Positions 16,877-25,810 of a stretch of DNA of 64,000 nucleotides are shown here, one piece after another; within the stretch, counting starts at the first letter, position 1, and each line of letters begins with the position of its first letter. The notes under the pieces are model-generated. The model worked only from the letters and a program-made list of their open reading frames with translations. It did no database searches and was not told the origin of the DNA. A program made the translations under genes and the position numbers. The DNA is from DATMQA01 sp035566895 (GTDB lineage Bacteria; Verrucomicrobiota; Verrucomicrobiia; Limisphaerales; UBA8199), in contig DATMQA010000182.1 in assembly GCA_035566895.1 (NCBI GenBank), forward strand, positions 1 to 64,000. Direction: 5' to 3'.

Positions 16877-18430
16877 ATGACTACTCCTCCACCTCAACTC
16901 CTCGCGAACCCCCAGGCTCTCCTGAACCTCAAACGCGCTCTCCTCATTGAATTCCTTCAGTGCTTTAAGGACCTGCTGGACGCTAAATATCTTCCCCTCC
17001 TCAGCGCGGACCTCCCGCCCGCCGATTTCTCCGTCCTATTGTCAGGCCTCTTGGCCTCCCCCGAAATGCTCCCCGCACCGATGCGCGAAGCCCTCGCCGC
17101 CATCCACGACCTCGCTGCCCCGGAAAATCGCGCCCGCCTTGAGTTCACCCGCTTACACGCACCCATCGCTCTCGGCATCGACCCCCAGGCCGCTCCCTTC
17201 CAGCAGGCCCTCCACCTCTGGCTCAACAAACCTTTCCAATTGCCACCGCCAGCCGGCGCGCCGCCGGCTTGTCCTCCCTCGGACGACAGGGCAGGGGAGA
17301 GCACGCCATTGCCCGTTGAGCCACCCAATGGCAACGGGCAGACCACCACTCTGCATTCCCGACTCCCCACTCTGCACTCAGATGCCGCCCCGCCTTCCCT
17401 CGACCTCCGTCTCCGCGTCCTTTTCTTTGAACTCGAACCCCGTCTCTTCAACGAGTTCATTCGCTGTTTCCAACTCGATTTGTACGAGCGATACCCGGAC
17501 CTTCCTCGGCCTTGCCTCGGAAATGAGGCTTTCACCGACGCTGTCTCCCCGTTGATTACCGATCCCGCTTGCCTCCTGCCTCGCATGCACGCTGCCCTCC
17601 TCGCCATCCAGGAACTCGCCGCCCCCCAAAATCGCCAGCTTCTCCTCGGCCTCCTGGCCCAAAACTCCATTCCTGTCCCTCCAGAAACCCTGCCCGAACA
17701 CCTCGCCCTCGAGTACTGGCTCCGCTGCCCATTTTCCTTCGGCCAGCTCGACCGCCTCCGCGCCCAGCTCCCCGCCGAATTCCTCAACCTGTCACCCGCC
17801 AGCCCCAACGGCCAGAACGGAGAATCCACTCCCCACTCTGCACTCTGCAATTTGCACTCAAATGCCCCCGGCGACCTCGCCGCTATCGCCCGGTTCCCCC
17901 GTAATAAAATCAGCCGCCTCCCGGCTGACGTCCGCGAGTCCATCAACCAGATGCTCCGCCAGCGCATCCCCTATCCTCAAATCATCGAAAAACTCGGCGA
18001 CCACGGCCAAGACTTGAACAAAAACAATCTCTCCCGCTGGAAGAAAACCGGCTACCTTGTCTGGCTCGCCGAACAACAACGCCGCGAAGACGCCCACGCC
18101 CAGCTCCAGCTCCTCTTCGACCTCCTCCGCGAAAAAGACAATGGCAAAATCCACGAAGCCACCCAGCAAATGGCCGCCTTGCGCATCAGCCAAGTCCTCG
18201 CCGCCTTCGACCCTGCCACTCTCAGCCAGGCCTTCCAGCAAAACCCTCAGGCCTTCGTCCGCCTTATCCAAACCCTCCCCAGCCTCAGCCGCGGCGGCAT
18301 GGACTGCGAACGCCTTCTCGTCGAATTCGCCGAGCGCAAAGCCTCCTTGGAAAAAGAAGAGAACCCCAAAAAACGCGGCATTTCCCGGCGCACACAAAAG
18401 TACATGGAGCAGAAACTTAACCTCATGTGA
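16877..18430 (+). CDS. uncharacterised protein with internal duplication and Mu Gp27-like C-terminal region
   Basis: A 517-residue soluble protein without signal or membrane segments. Two helical modules are similar to each other: residues ~15-130 (MREALAAIHDLAAPENRARL, then a LWLNKPF motif) and ~175-300 (MHAALLAIQELAAPQNRQLL, then YWLRCPF). Residues ~335-515 start with RNKISRLPADVRESINQMLR and continue as a helix-turn-helix-like, then long helical region. That opening resembles DUF3486, the Mu phage Gp27 family of small-terminase-like DNA-binding proteins. No other phage gene is near. The linkers at residues ~157-169 and ~316-329 are made of the CACTCTGCA repeat in frame. A DNA-binding role is inferred only from the Gp27 resemblance. 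Confidence 0.65.
   Translation: MTTPPPQLLANPQALLNLKRALLIEFLQCFKDLLDAKYLPLLSADLPPADFSVLLSGLLASPEMLPAPMREALAAIHDLAAPENRARLEFTRLHAPIALGIDPQAAPFQQALHLWLNKPFQLPPPAGAPPACPPSDDRAGESTPLPVEPPNGNGQTTTLHSRLPTLHSDAAPPSLDLRLRVLFFELEPRLFNEFIRCFQLDLYERYPDLPRPCLGNEAFTDAVSPLITDPACLLPRMHAALLAIQELAAPQNRQLLLGLLAQNSIPVPPETLPEHLALEYWLRCPFSFGQLDRLRAQLPAEFLNLSPASPNGQNGESTPHSALCNLHSNAPGDLAAIARFPRNKISRLPADVRESINQMLRQRIPYPQIIEKLGDHGQDLNKNNLSRWKKTGYLVWLAEQQRREDAHAQLQLLFDLLREKDNGKIHEATQQMAALRISQVLAAFDPATLSQAFQQNPQAFVRLIQTLPSLSRGGMDCERLLVEFAERKASLEKEENPKKRGISRRTQKYMEQKLNLM
17345..17382. repeat. in-gene short tandem repeat, unit CACTCTGCA
   Basis: CACTCTGCATTCCCGACTCC is followed by CCACTCTGCACTC, a 9-10 bp period. It encodes a low-complexity linker (LHSRLPTLHS) between the two duplicated modules and keeps the frame. 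Confidence 0.65.
17822..17863. repeat. second in-gene copy of the CACTCTGCA repeat
   Basis: Units CCCCACTCTG, CACTCTGCA and TTTGCACTC encode the linker STPHSALCNLHS just before the Gp27-like region. It is the same family as 17345-17382, about 440 bp away. Confidence 0.65.
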
Positions 18431-18447
18431 ACCTCGCTCTCCCAATC

Positions 18448-18556
18448 CCGCGAAATCTCACGAAATACCACGAAAGTAACGCGAAATACCACGAAGGCCT
18501 CACAAAATACCGCGAAATCTCATTAAATACCGCTAAATACCGCTATGTACCGTTAG
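18448..18556. repeat. tandem repeat, unit CGAAATACC(A/G)
   Basis: About ten degenerate copies of a 9-11 bp unit (CGAAATCTCA, CGAAATACCA, CGAAAGTAAC, CGAAATACCA, then CTAAATACCG) fill almost the whole spacer between two convergent genes. Confidence 0.75.
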
Positions 18557-18576
18557 AAACCACCCCTCAGAACCAG

Positions 18577-19779
18577 TCAGGTCCGCCCGCGAAATTCGTC
18601 CATCAATCGCAGGATGCCTTCCCGCAGCTCGAACAATTCCTTGCGCGCCTCCGCCACCATCGTCTCCGGCAGAAGTTGCTTCGGCACCACCCCTTCCAAT
18701 CCGGCCTGAGATTTGTGCAGATGATCGAGCGCGCGTTTCAAATACGCGACCGTGAATGCGGCGTCGGGAAAATCTGCCCCGCGGGCGATGCTGTTCAACG
18801 CTCCGGCCAGCTTGGCGCCCGTCGTTTGGAATTCGAAAATGAACTGTTCCAAATCCTGGTCGGCGGATTTATCCAGCCCCAATGCGTCCGCTTGATGCCA
18901 GAACCTCATCGCGCTCTCGAAGCACCGATGTTGCAGCGGATGGCGCAGCTCGCCGCTCTCCGTGCGAATCCAATCGATGCCTTCGCGGTGCGGGTCGGGC
19001 TCGGGCGGCGGCTCGTTTGCGGCCGCTTCGCAGATCGCATTCATCTCCTCGACGGAGATCCGGTCATCCCCGTAATCGTCGTCGTCCTCGGCGCGGTTCC
19101 AGCCCATCTCCTGCGCGATCTTCTCCTCCGCTTCGTCGGAATCGCCGTATTTATCCAGAAGCTCCATGTACTTGTCTGTGCGCGCGTCGCACTCCTTCGC
19201 GAACTTCTCGTAATCGTGCTCATCCCATTTTTCCTCCGGGTCCTTCTGCCCGCGCTGATGCTGCTCGATCGCGTCGGTGAGCTTGCCCATGAAATCATCC
19301 ATGCCCGCGGCCGCTTGTTTGGCCCGCTCCGCGTCTTCCTCCGGTGTCATCCGCCATTCGGGCGCCGAGATCGTCAGCTCATAATCCGCGCTCTCGATCA
19401 CCACGCGCCCATTCGCCTCGCTGAACCATTCCAGGTAAAGACTGTTGGCCATGTGCTCCGGCGGTTTCTCCTTTCGGTGCATCATGTCGAGCGCCTCTGG
19501 CAGCGGAATGTCAAAGACGCGCACCTTTCGCGACGCCGTCAGGTCCCCAATGCTGCCCCGCTGCAGCGGAGCGAGCGATTCGAGATGCGGATGCGGGATT
19601 CGTTTCTGCGGATTGTTAAACGTCAGCAGGCAGCCGGCCAGGTCAGGCCATGCGTTGCCCTTCAGTTCGAGCACCACGGCCTCAGCGCTGCCTTCGACCC
19701 AGATTTTGCCCCGCACAATTCCCTTCGCGCGGTTATCGATCTCGCCGCGCACCACGCTTTCATGAATGCGAAACGCCAT
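18577..19779 (-). CDS. conserved-looking acidic protein of unknown function
   Basis: A 400-residue cytoplasmic-type protein without signal, membrane segment or motif I recognise. The N-terminal third is beta-rich (VVLELKGNAWPDLAGCLLTF). The centre (~140-270) is very acidic and helical, with runs such as EDDDDYGDDRISVEEM and PPPEPDPHREG. The C-terminal ~130 residues are helical and end in ARKELFELREGILRLMDEF. Codon usage and GC look like the neighbours. It converges on the Gp27-like gene across the CGAAATACC repeat. No function assigned. Confidence 0.65.
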   Translation of the reverse strand: MAFRIHESVVRGEIDNRAKGIVRGKIWVEGSAEAVVLELKGNAWPDLAGCLLTFNNPQKRIPHPHLESLAPLQRGSIGDLTASRKVRVFDIPLPEALDMMHRKEKPPEHMANSLYLEWFSEANGRVVIESADYELTISAPEWRMTPEEDAERAKQAAAGMDDFMGKLTDAIEQHQRGQKDPEEKWDEHDYEKFAKECDARTDKYMELLDKYGDSDEAEEKIAQEMGWNRAEDDDDYGDDRISVEEMNAICEAAANEPPPEPDPHREGIDWIRTESGELRHPLQHRCFESAMRFWHQADALGLDKSADQDLEQFIFEFQTTGAKLAGALNSIARGADFPDAAFTVAYLKRALDHLHKSQAGLEGVVPKQLLPETMVAEARKELFELREGILRLMDEFRGRT

Positions 19780-19886
19780 GCGGAGATATAATGCACAGAC
19801 CGGGCCCCGGAGACAACATTTTGGTAACGAGGTTTTTCAATCTCCAGCCTCTTCGGCGGTGATGTGCGGATCGACTGGAGTTTCGC

Positions 19887-20774
19887 TCACTTCAACCGCG
19901 TCGTGTGGTCCTGCAGCCAGGCCACGTCCGCATTGCCGGGAGTTTGCGAAAAAATGCTGAAGAGCGGATTGGCGCCGATCGTCAGCGGCGGCGTCGTGCG
20001 CGAGTCGAGCCATCGTTTGAGTTCCGAATGGCCGTCCGCAAAGGAAAAGCCGCACGCGAAATGGTGGTACATGCCGGGATAGTCGCCGTCGAACCCGTAC
20101 TGCGTCGGATCGGTGGGCGAGTACCCCGCCATGTAGGTCATAAAATTCCCCCAGTTCACACTGTCCTCGCGCATGTCCAGAAAGACAAAGATTTTCGACG
20201 GCGGGTCGATCTCCGAAAGCTTGGCATAAACGTGGAAGGGGTCTGCCCAGGGCCAGCCACCGTCCGTCCCATCGAACCCGCCCACATAGAGATTCATCGA
20301 CATCGAGCGGATGCGCGGTTTGGGCTCCCCGTTCACGGTCAGGAACGACCTGTCGGCAGGGCATTTGTAGATGGCGGCGTTTTGCGACGTGTACGGCCAG
20401 AGCGGGCGTTGGGCCATGTCGTAGTTCACATCCCAGTTGCCCTGGTTGTTCGGATCGAAATCCATGTGCGTCAACGTCCACGCATACTTGTCCAGCACGA
20501 CGTGCTGAGGAAAGCCCCAGTCATCCGGGTAATCGCTGGCATAGACCAGCACGTCGCTGTTGTCGTCGGCGTACATGCGCCAGGCCAGGGCCAGTTGCCG
20601 ATGATTGCTCATGCACTGCAGGCCTTGGGCCTTGAGCTTCCCCTTGTTCAGCGAGGGCAGCAGCAGCGCCGCCAGAATCCCTATGATCGCGATGACCACC
20701 AGCAATTCGATGAGTGTAAAGGCCCGCTCCGGGCAGCGGGTACCCTGACGATTATCTCTTGGCCTGCGTTTCAT
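19887..20774 (-). CDS. prepilin-like protein with N-terminal methylation motif (type II secretion pseudopilin style)
   Basis: I start it at ATG 20774, giving 295 residues. An in-frame start at 20888 would put 38 extra residues before the motif. The class III leader RAFTLIELLVVIAIIGILAA places cleavage before F and methylation on that F, with Glu5 conserved. The body is a globular secreted domain ending in the FADGHSELKRW stretch typical of the H-X9-DG proteins that planctomycetes and verrucomicrobia carry in dozens of copies. It should be processed by a prepilin peptidase (none in this window) and stay membrane-anchored or enter a pseudopilus. It is divergent from arsM. Confidence 0.88.
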   Translation of the reverse strand: MKRRPRDNRQGTRCPERAFTLIELLVVIAIIGILAALLLPSLNKGKLKAQGLQCMSNHRQLALAWRMYADDNSDVLVYASDYPDDWGFPQHVVLDKYAWTLTHMDFDPNNQGNWDVNYDMAQRPLWPYTSQNAAIYKCPADRSFLTVNGEPKPRIRSMSMNLYVGGFDGTDGGWPWADPFHVYAKLSEIDPPSKIFVFLDMREDSVNWGNFMTYMAGYSPTDPTQYGFDGDYPGMYHHFACGFSFADGHSELKRWLDSRTTPPLTIGANPLFSIFSQTPGNADVAWLQDHTTRLK

Positions 20775-20948
20775 TTCGCCACCGCGCGCTCTTCCAGCGC
20801 CACCGCTGCTCTTCCCAAGGCTTGTCCAGGCTCGGAATTCCCCTCGGGAGACATAGATACAGCTAAGCGAGCCGCACCCTCCTGTCAATCCATTTCATCT
20901 CCCTTCCATTTGACACCCAGCCGAAACGGAGCCAATCATGTCGCTCAG

Positions 20949-21800
20949 ATGAATTCTAAATTATCCGAAGAGGAAGCCGTTCGGGAAATCGTGCGGACGG
21001 GTTACCGCCAAATCGCTCAAACCGGCAGCCTGCGCCGGCAAACCGGTAGTTGTTGTGGCGGCTCCTCGTGCGCCGATTCGGAAAAGTTGGCGGCCTCCAT
21101 CGGCTATTCGCCCGCCGAACTGGCGGCGCTGCCCGAGGGCGCGAACATGGGTTTGTCCTGCGGCAACCCGAATGCCCTGGCCGCGCTCAAACCCGGCGAA
21201 GTCGTGCTCGACCTCGGCAGCGGCGGCGGGTTCGACGTGTTCATCGCTGGGCGCAAGGTCGGGAAAGGCGGGCTGGCCATCGGCATCGATATGACGCCTG
21301 AGATGCTGGCCAAGGCGCGCAAGAACATCGAAAGCTATCGGCGGAGCAGCGGGTTGGACAACGTTGAGTTCCGCCTGGGTGAAATTGAGCACTTGCCGGT
21401 GGCGGATGGGAGCGTGGATGCGGTGATTTCGAATTGTGTGATCAATTTGTCGCCCGACAAAGCGCAGGTGTGGCGGGACATGGCGCGGGTGCTGAAACCG
21501 GGCGGTCGTGTGGCGGTTTCGGACCTGGCGCTGCTCAAGCCGTTGCCGGCAGTCATCGCGGAGATGGTGGAAGCGCTGGTGGGGTGTGTTGCCGGAGCGG
21601 TGCTGGTCTCGGAAACCAGGCGGATGGCGGAAGCGGCCGGCCTGGTGGACATCACGCTGAAGCCAAAATCTACTTATGTCGATGGAATGATGGATTGGCA
21701 GGACCCGCTCTATCAGAAGCTGGTCGCCAACCTTCCCCCGGGGACCAAACCGGGCGATTACATCACCAGCCTTGAAATCACCGCACGCAAACGGGGATGA
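20949..21800 (+). CDS. arsM: arsenite S-adenosylmethionine methyltransferase
   Basis: A 283-residue SAM-dependent methyltransferase that should convert As(III) to methylated arsenicals. The open frame begins far upstream (19905), but those residues are antisense to the prepilin gene; ATG 20949 begins the ArsM-like sequence. The SAM motif is LDLGSGGGFD, with acidic motif II near GIDMTPEML. Arsenic-binding cysteines fit the family: an N-terminal CCGGSSC, then LSCGN, SNCVINL and VGCVAG. No arsR or efflux gene is adjacent, so its regulation is not visible. Confidence 0.93.
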   Translation: MNSKLSEEEAVREIVRTGYRQIAQTGSLRRQTGSCCGGSSCADSEKLAASIGYSPAELAALPEGANMGLSCGNPNALAALKPGEVVLDLGSGGGFDVFIAGRKVGKGGLAIGIDMTPEMLAKARKNIESYRRSSGLDNVEFRLGEIEHLPVADGSVDAVISNCVINLSPDKAQVWRDMARVLKPGGRVAVSDLALLKPLPAVIAEMVEALVGCVAGAVLVSETRRMAEAAGLVDITLKPKSTYVDGMMDWQDPLYQKLVANLPPGTKPGDYITSLEITARKRG

Positions 21801-21810
21801 CGGGTCGTTG

Positions 21811-21840
21811 GGTGAAGGAGTGATGGAGTAGAGGAGTGCT
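21811..21840. repeat. short tandem repeat, unit GGAGTGAT
   Basis: GGAGTGAT, GGAGTAGA and GGAGTGCT follow one another with an 8-bp period, in the spacer between arsM and the astacin gene. Confidence 0.6.
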
Positions 21841-21927
21841 CCTGTGTCGACGAAACTCCTGCGCGAGGTCTCGTCACGATGGCTACATAGTGTATAATAT
21901 GCCATCACCTTGAATGTGTTGCACGCC

Positions 21928-24900
21928 ATGAACTTGCTTCGCCCCCTTTTCAGCGTTTCAGCATTTCAGCATTTCGGTTTTCAGCGTTTGCTGTTGTGCG
22001 TCCTCCTCGCCGGGTCGCACGCTCTGCACGCTCAGACTGCCAGCACCACCTGGAGTGTCGGCGTTTTGGACCGAATCCTGGCGGCGGTCCCGCCCGGCCA
22101 AAACCTGGCGCAGGTCGGCGATATGCAGATTCGCGTGTCGAACCTGCGAACGTGGCGCAACCAGTTGACCGCCCAGCCCACCCCCCAGGCCGCCTTTGAC
22201 GGCACGGCTCCACTGTGGACCGCTGGAAATGTGTATTACACCTTCGACGGGTCGGTGTCGGCCGCGCACCAGAAGGCGTTCCTGGACGGTGCCAACGAAT
22301 GGGCCACCTTCGCCAATCTACACCTGGTTCCCCGCACCTCACAGTCCAACTACGTCACCATTCAGGAAATTGCCTTCCTCGAGGGCGGGCAGTCAGCCGT
22401 CGGCATGGTGGGCGGCCAGCAGTTCCTTTCGATCGGCCCGACCTCGTGGAACCGCCCGACGGTTTGCCATGAGTTCGGGCACACGCTCGGGCTGGTGCAC
22501 GAACATCAGCGCTCGGACCGCGATTCGTTTGTGGTCATTCTCACCAACAACATCGCGCCGGGGGAGGAAGGCAATTTCGTGCTGCTGCCCAACTCGCGCA
22601 ACCAGGGGCCTTACGACTTCCTGTGCGTCATGCATTACTCGCGCAACTCCCTATCGGCGACCAATACGCTCGACACGGTTGAGCCGCTGCCGGCCTACAG
22701 CCAGTTCCTCGACGTCATGGGGCAGCAGTTTGACCCGGTCCTCAGCGCCGAGGACCGCGCGGGCATGGCGACAAATTACGGCGTGGGACTGCCCGTCACC
22801 GGCGTCGTCACCAATACGCAGGACAGCGGCCCCGGCAGCCTCCGCGCCGCACTCTATTTTGCCTTCGACCATCCGGGCGCCACCGTGACTTTCAACATTC
22901 CCACCAATGACCCCGGTTTCAGCAACCAGGTCTTCACCATCCAACCCACCGACCGTTTCCCCAGCCTTGTCCGGGCGACCACGCTCAACGGCACCACCCA
23001 AACCAATCTCAACCCCAACGGCCCCGCCATTCAGCTCAACGGCGCGCTGGCCCAGCCCCCGAGCGTCTTTCCCAATGGCCTGCGCCTCGGTGGCACCAAC
23101 TGCTCCGTCCGCGGCCTGATCCTCAATGGCTTCCCGCTTTCCGGCATCCTGATTGACGGCACCAACGCCACGGGCAACACTGTCAGCGGCTGTTATCTCG
23201 GCGTGGATGCCTCGGGAACAGTCGCAGTGACCAACCGGTTTCCACCAATCACCATCGACAACGGCGCCAGCCGCAATACCGTCGGCGGCACCAACGCCTC
23301 CGCGCGCAACATTATTTCGGGCAGCGCTTTCCAGGGCCTGGTCATTCGCGACCCGGGCACTCGCGCCAACGTCGTCGAGGGTAATTATATCGGGTTGAAT
23401 GCGAGTGGCACCGCGGCGCTGTCGAACACGTGGTCCGGCGTGGCCATTTTCAATGGCGCCCAATCCAACCTTATCGGCGGAACGCTACCGGGCACGCGAA
23501 ACATCATTTCAGGCAACGGACTCCAGGGGATCGTCATTGCCGACACCAACAGCGACGGCAACGTCATTCAAAACAACTACATCGGCCTCAATCCGGCTGG
23601 AACGGCGGCCATTACCAACGGCGGAACCGGCATCGATATTTACAACGGCCCGCATGGGACGTTGATCGGCGGAACCGGCGCCGGCGCCGGCAATGTCATC
23701 TCGGGAAACCAGAACCCCGGGATTTATATCCACGCGCCGGGCACGCTCGGAACCATCATCCAGGGAAACCTCATCGGCTTGAGCGCGGCGGGCACGAACG
23801 CGATTCCGAACAGCGCCGCCGGGGTCCAGATTTCCGAGGGCGCGGTGTCCAACCTCGTCGGCGGAACGCTGCCGCGCACGGGCAACGTGATTGCCGGCAA
23901 CGGCTTGCAGGGGCTCTTGCTCGGCAGCAGCGGCAATGTCGTCCAGGGCAACTACGTCGGCGTCAACGCCGCCGGCACCCTCGCCATTTCCAACGGCTGG
24001 TCCGGGGTGGATCTCGCCGCGGGCGCGCAGGCCAACCTCATCGGCGGCACTGTCCCGGGCACCGGTAATCTCATCTCCGGCAACGGCCTCCAGGGTGTCC
24101 TGCTCCAGGACCCCGGCACCCGCGGCAATATCGTTCAGGGCAATTATATTGGCGTAAACTTTGGCGGCACCAGCGCCATTCCCAACGGCTGGTCCGGGGT
24201 GGACATTTATAACGGCCCCCAAGGAAATCTGATCGGCGGCACAACCGCCGCCGCGGCCAACCTCATTTCCGGCAACGGAAACTATGGCGTCGTGCTCTCC
24301 GTTCCCGGCACCGCAGGCAATTTGGTCCAGGGCAATTACATCGGCTTGAACGCGAGTGGCAACGCCGCCCTGCCCAATGCCTTTGCCGGCGTTGGCCTCT
24401 TCAACGGCGCCCAATCCAATCTCATCGGCGGAATCCTGCCGGGCACGCGCAACCTCATCTCCGGTAACACCGGCCAGGGTGTCGCCATTGGCGACCCAAC
24501 CACCACTGACAATCTCATCCAGGGCAACTATATCGGCCTGGACGTTTCCGGGACGGCCGCCGTTCCCAACCACGGATATGCCGGCGTCGATATTTTCAAT
24601 TCGGCGCAGGGCAACGTTATCGGGGGCGGAATCGGCGCGCGCAATATTGTCTCCGGTAATAGCGGCAACGGCATTTCACTCAGCGGGAACGCAGCCGCCC
24701 ATATCATCCAGGGCAACACTATTGGCTTGAACGCTTCCAGTACCGCGGCGCTCGGCAACGGCTCGGCGGGCATTACTCTGTTTGGCGGCGCCGTCTCCAA
24801 CCAAATCGGCGGCACCGGCCTGGGCGCGGCCAATTTCATTGCCAACAGCGTCTCCGACGGCGTGCGGATGTTCGCTGCCACCACCACCAATAACACCGTG

Positions 24901-25659
24901 CGCGGCAATGCCATCTTCGCGAACGGCGGCGCCGGCATCGCCCTCAATACAAGCGCCAACAATTTCCTCCTGCCGCCCAGCCTGACCTCCGCGTTCCTGG
25001 TAACCAACACTGCCGTGTCAGGCCGCTTGACCAATTCGCCGAGCACCACCTTTCACCTGGATTTTTACGCCAATCCACCGCCCTTAAGCGCCGCCCAGGC
25101 GCGCACCTGGCTTGGCGCGCGCGACGTCGCGACCAGCGCCGGGGGCACCGCGACTTTCTCCGCGAGCCTCGGCGCTGTTGTGCCCGCCGGCCAAATCATC
25201 ACCGCCACCGCCACCGACCCGGCTGGCAACACCTCGCCGCTCTCCGCCGGGGTCGCCGTCGCTGCCACCGACAGCGTCGGCGACGGCATCCCCAACGCGT
25301 GGCGCGCCATCTATTTCGGCGGCAGCGGTAACACCACCAACAGTCAGTCTTGCGCCTCCTGCGACCCGGACCACGACGGCATGAGCAATCTGCAGGAATT
25401 CCTTTCCGGGACCAACCCGACCAACGCCGCCAGCGCCTTGCGCATCACCGCCATCAACCGGGCCGGAGCGGACATGACCGTGAGCTTCAACTCCGTGACC
25501 GGCATCGTGTATCGAATCGAAACCAGGACTGACCTTGGTTTGGGAGTGTGGTCCGTGTTGGCGGATGAAATATTGGGCACCGGCGCTGTGCTGCCAATCA
25601 CCCAGCCCGGCGCCGCCGCTCTCCCCCGCCAATTTTATCGCGTTGGCGCCGAACCGTGA
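21928..25659 (+). CDS. secreted astacin-like metalloprotease fused to a long right-handed beta-helix
   Basis: 1243 residues from ATG 21928, preferred over TTG 21910 because it begins the signal peptide (ends near LHAQ). Residues ~30-290 are an astacin (M12A)-type protease with HEFGHTLGLVHEHQRSDRD: zinc ligands H181, H185 and H191, catalytic E182, and a later Met-turn region with MHYSRNS. Residues ~300-1040 hold eleven or more ~55-residue repeats of the form GNYIGLNASGTAA...NLIGGT...NIISGNG, as in parallel beta-helix (NosD/pectate-lyase-like) proteins. A calcium-binding, thrombospondin-3-like motif (DPDHDGMSNLQEF) and the shared FYRV C-terminal module end the chain. It may bind and process an extracellular polymer or protein. 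This combination is unusual. Confidence 0.88.
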   Translation: MNLLRPLFSVSAFQHFGFQRLLLCVLLAGSHALHAQTASTTWSVGVLDRILAAVPPGQNLAQVGDMQIRVSNLRTWRNQLTAQPTPQAAFDGTAPLWTAGNVYYTFDGSVSAAHQKAFLDGANEWATFANLHLVPRTSQSNYVTIQEIAFLEGGQSAVGMVGGQQFLSIGPTSWNRPTVCHEFGHTLGLVHEHQRSDRDSFVVILTNNIAPGEEGNFVLLPNSRNQGPYDFLCVMHYSRNSLSATNTLDTVEPLPAYSQFLDVMGQQFDPVLSAEDRAGMATNYGVGLPVTGVVTNTQDSGPGSLRAALYFAFDHPGATVTFNIPTNDPGFSNQVFTIQPTDRFPSLVRATTLNGTTQTNLNPNGPAIQLNGALAQPPSVFPNGLRLGGTNCSVRGLILNGFPLSGILIDGTNATGNTVSGCYLGVDASGTVAVTNRFPPITIDNGASRNTVGGTNASARNIISGSAFQGLVIRDPGTRANVVEGNYIGLNASGTAALSNTWSGVAIFNGAQSNLIGGTLPGTRNIISGNGLQGIVIADTNSDGNVIQNNYIGLNPAGTAAITNGGTGIDIYNGPHGTLIGGTGAGAGNVISGNQNPGIYIHAPGTLGTIIQGNLIGLSAAGTNAIPNSAAGVQISEGAVSNLVGGTLPRTGNVIAGNGLQGLLLGSSGNVVQGNYVGVNAAGTLAISNGWSGVDLAAGAQANLIGGTVPGTGNLISGNGLQGVLLQDPGTRGNIVQGNYIGVNFGGTSAIPNGWSGVDIYNGPQGNLIGGTTAAAANLISGNGNYGVVLSVPGTAGNLVQGNYIGLNASGNAALPNAFAGVGLFNGAQSNLIGGILPGTRNLISGNTGQGVAIGDPTTTDNLIQGNYIGLDVSGTAAVPNHGYAGVDIFNSAQGNVIGGGIGARNIVSGNSGNGISLSGNAAAHIIQGNTIGLNASSTAALGNGSAGITLFGGAVSNQIGGTGLGAANFIANSVSDGVRMFAATTTNNTVRGNAIFANGGAGIALNTSANNFLLPPSLTSAFLVTNTAVSGRLTNSPSTTFHLDFYANPPPLSAAQARTWLGARDVATSAGGTATFSASLGAVVPAGQIITATATDPAGNTSPLSAGVAVAATDSVGDGIPNAWRAIYFGGSGNTTNSQSCASCDPDHDGMSNLQEFLSGTNPTNAASALRITAINRAGADMTVSFNSVTGIVYRIETRTDLGLGVWSVLADEILGTGAVLPITQPGAAALPRQFYRVGAEP
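21946..21990. repeat. short tandem repeat TTTCAGCG/TTTCAGCA inside the astacin signal-peptide codons
   Basis: Five units (TTTCAGCG, TTTCAGCA, TTTCAGCA, TTTCGGTT, TTCAGCG) code for residues ~7-21 of the protease (SVSAFQHFGF). The same unit precedes the gene at 16877. Confidence 0.7.
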
Positions 25660-25779
25660 GCGCCTCGGCCTCAAAACATGTTGGCCCAGCGGCGACACGG
25701 ACCGCCAGTTCGCTGCCTCGATCTCCAGCAATCCGTCCAGGCCACTTTGCCTCAATGCCTCCGCTGGTCACTATGAAGA

Positions 25780-25810
25780 ATTCACGTTTTACGTTTTACG
25801 TTTCACGTTA
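25780..25810. repeat. short tandem repeat, unit ACGTTTT/ACGTTTC
   Basis: TTCACGTTTTACGTTTTACG then TTTCACGTT, a 7-8 bp period, in the spacer between the convergent astacin and slipin genes. It overlaps the last codons of the slipin gene at 25808. Confidence 0.65.

Noticed and set aside
19905..20948. Long plus-strand frame fused to arsM
   Set aside because: Antisense to the prepilin-like gene; the ArsM-like sequence and ATG begin at 20949.
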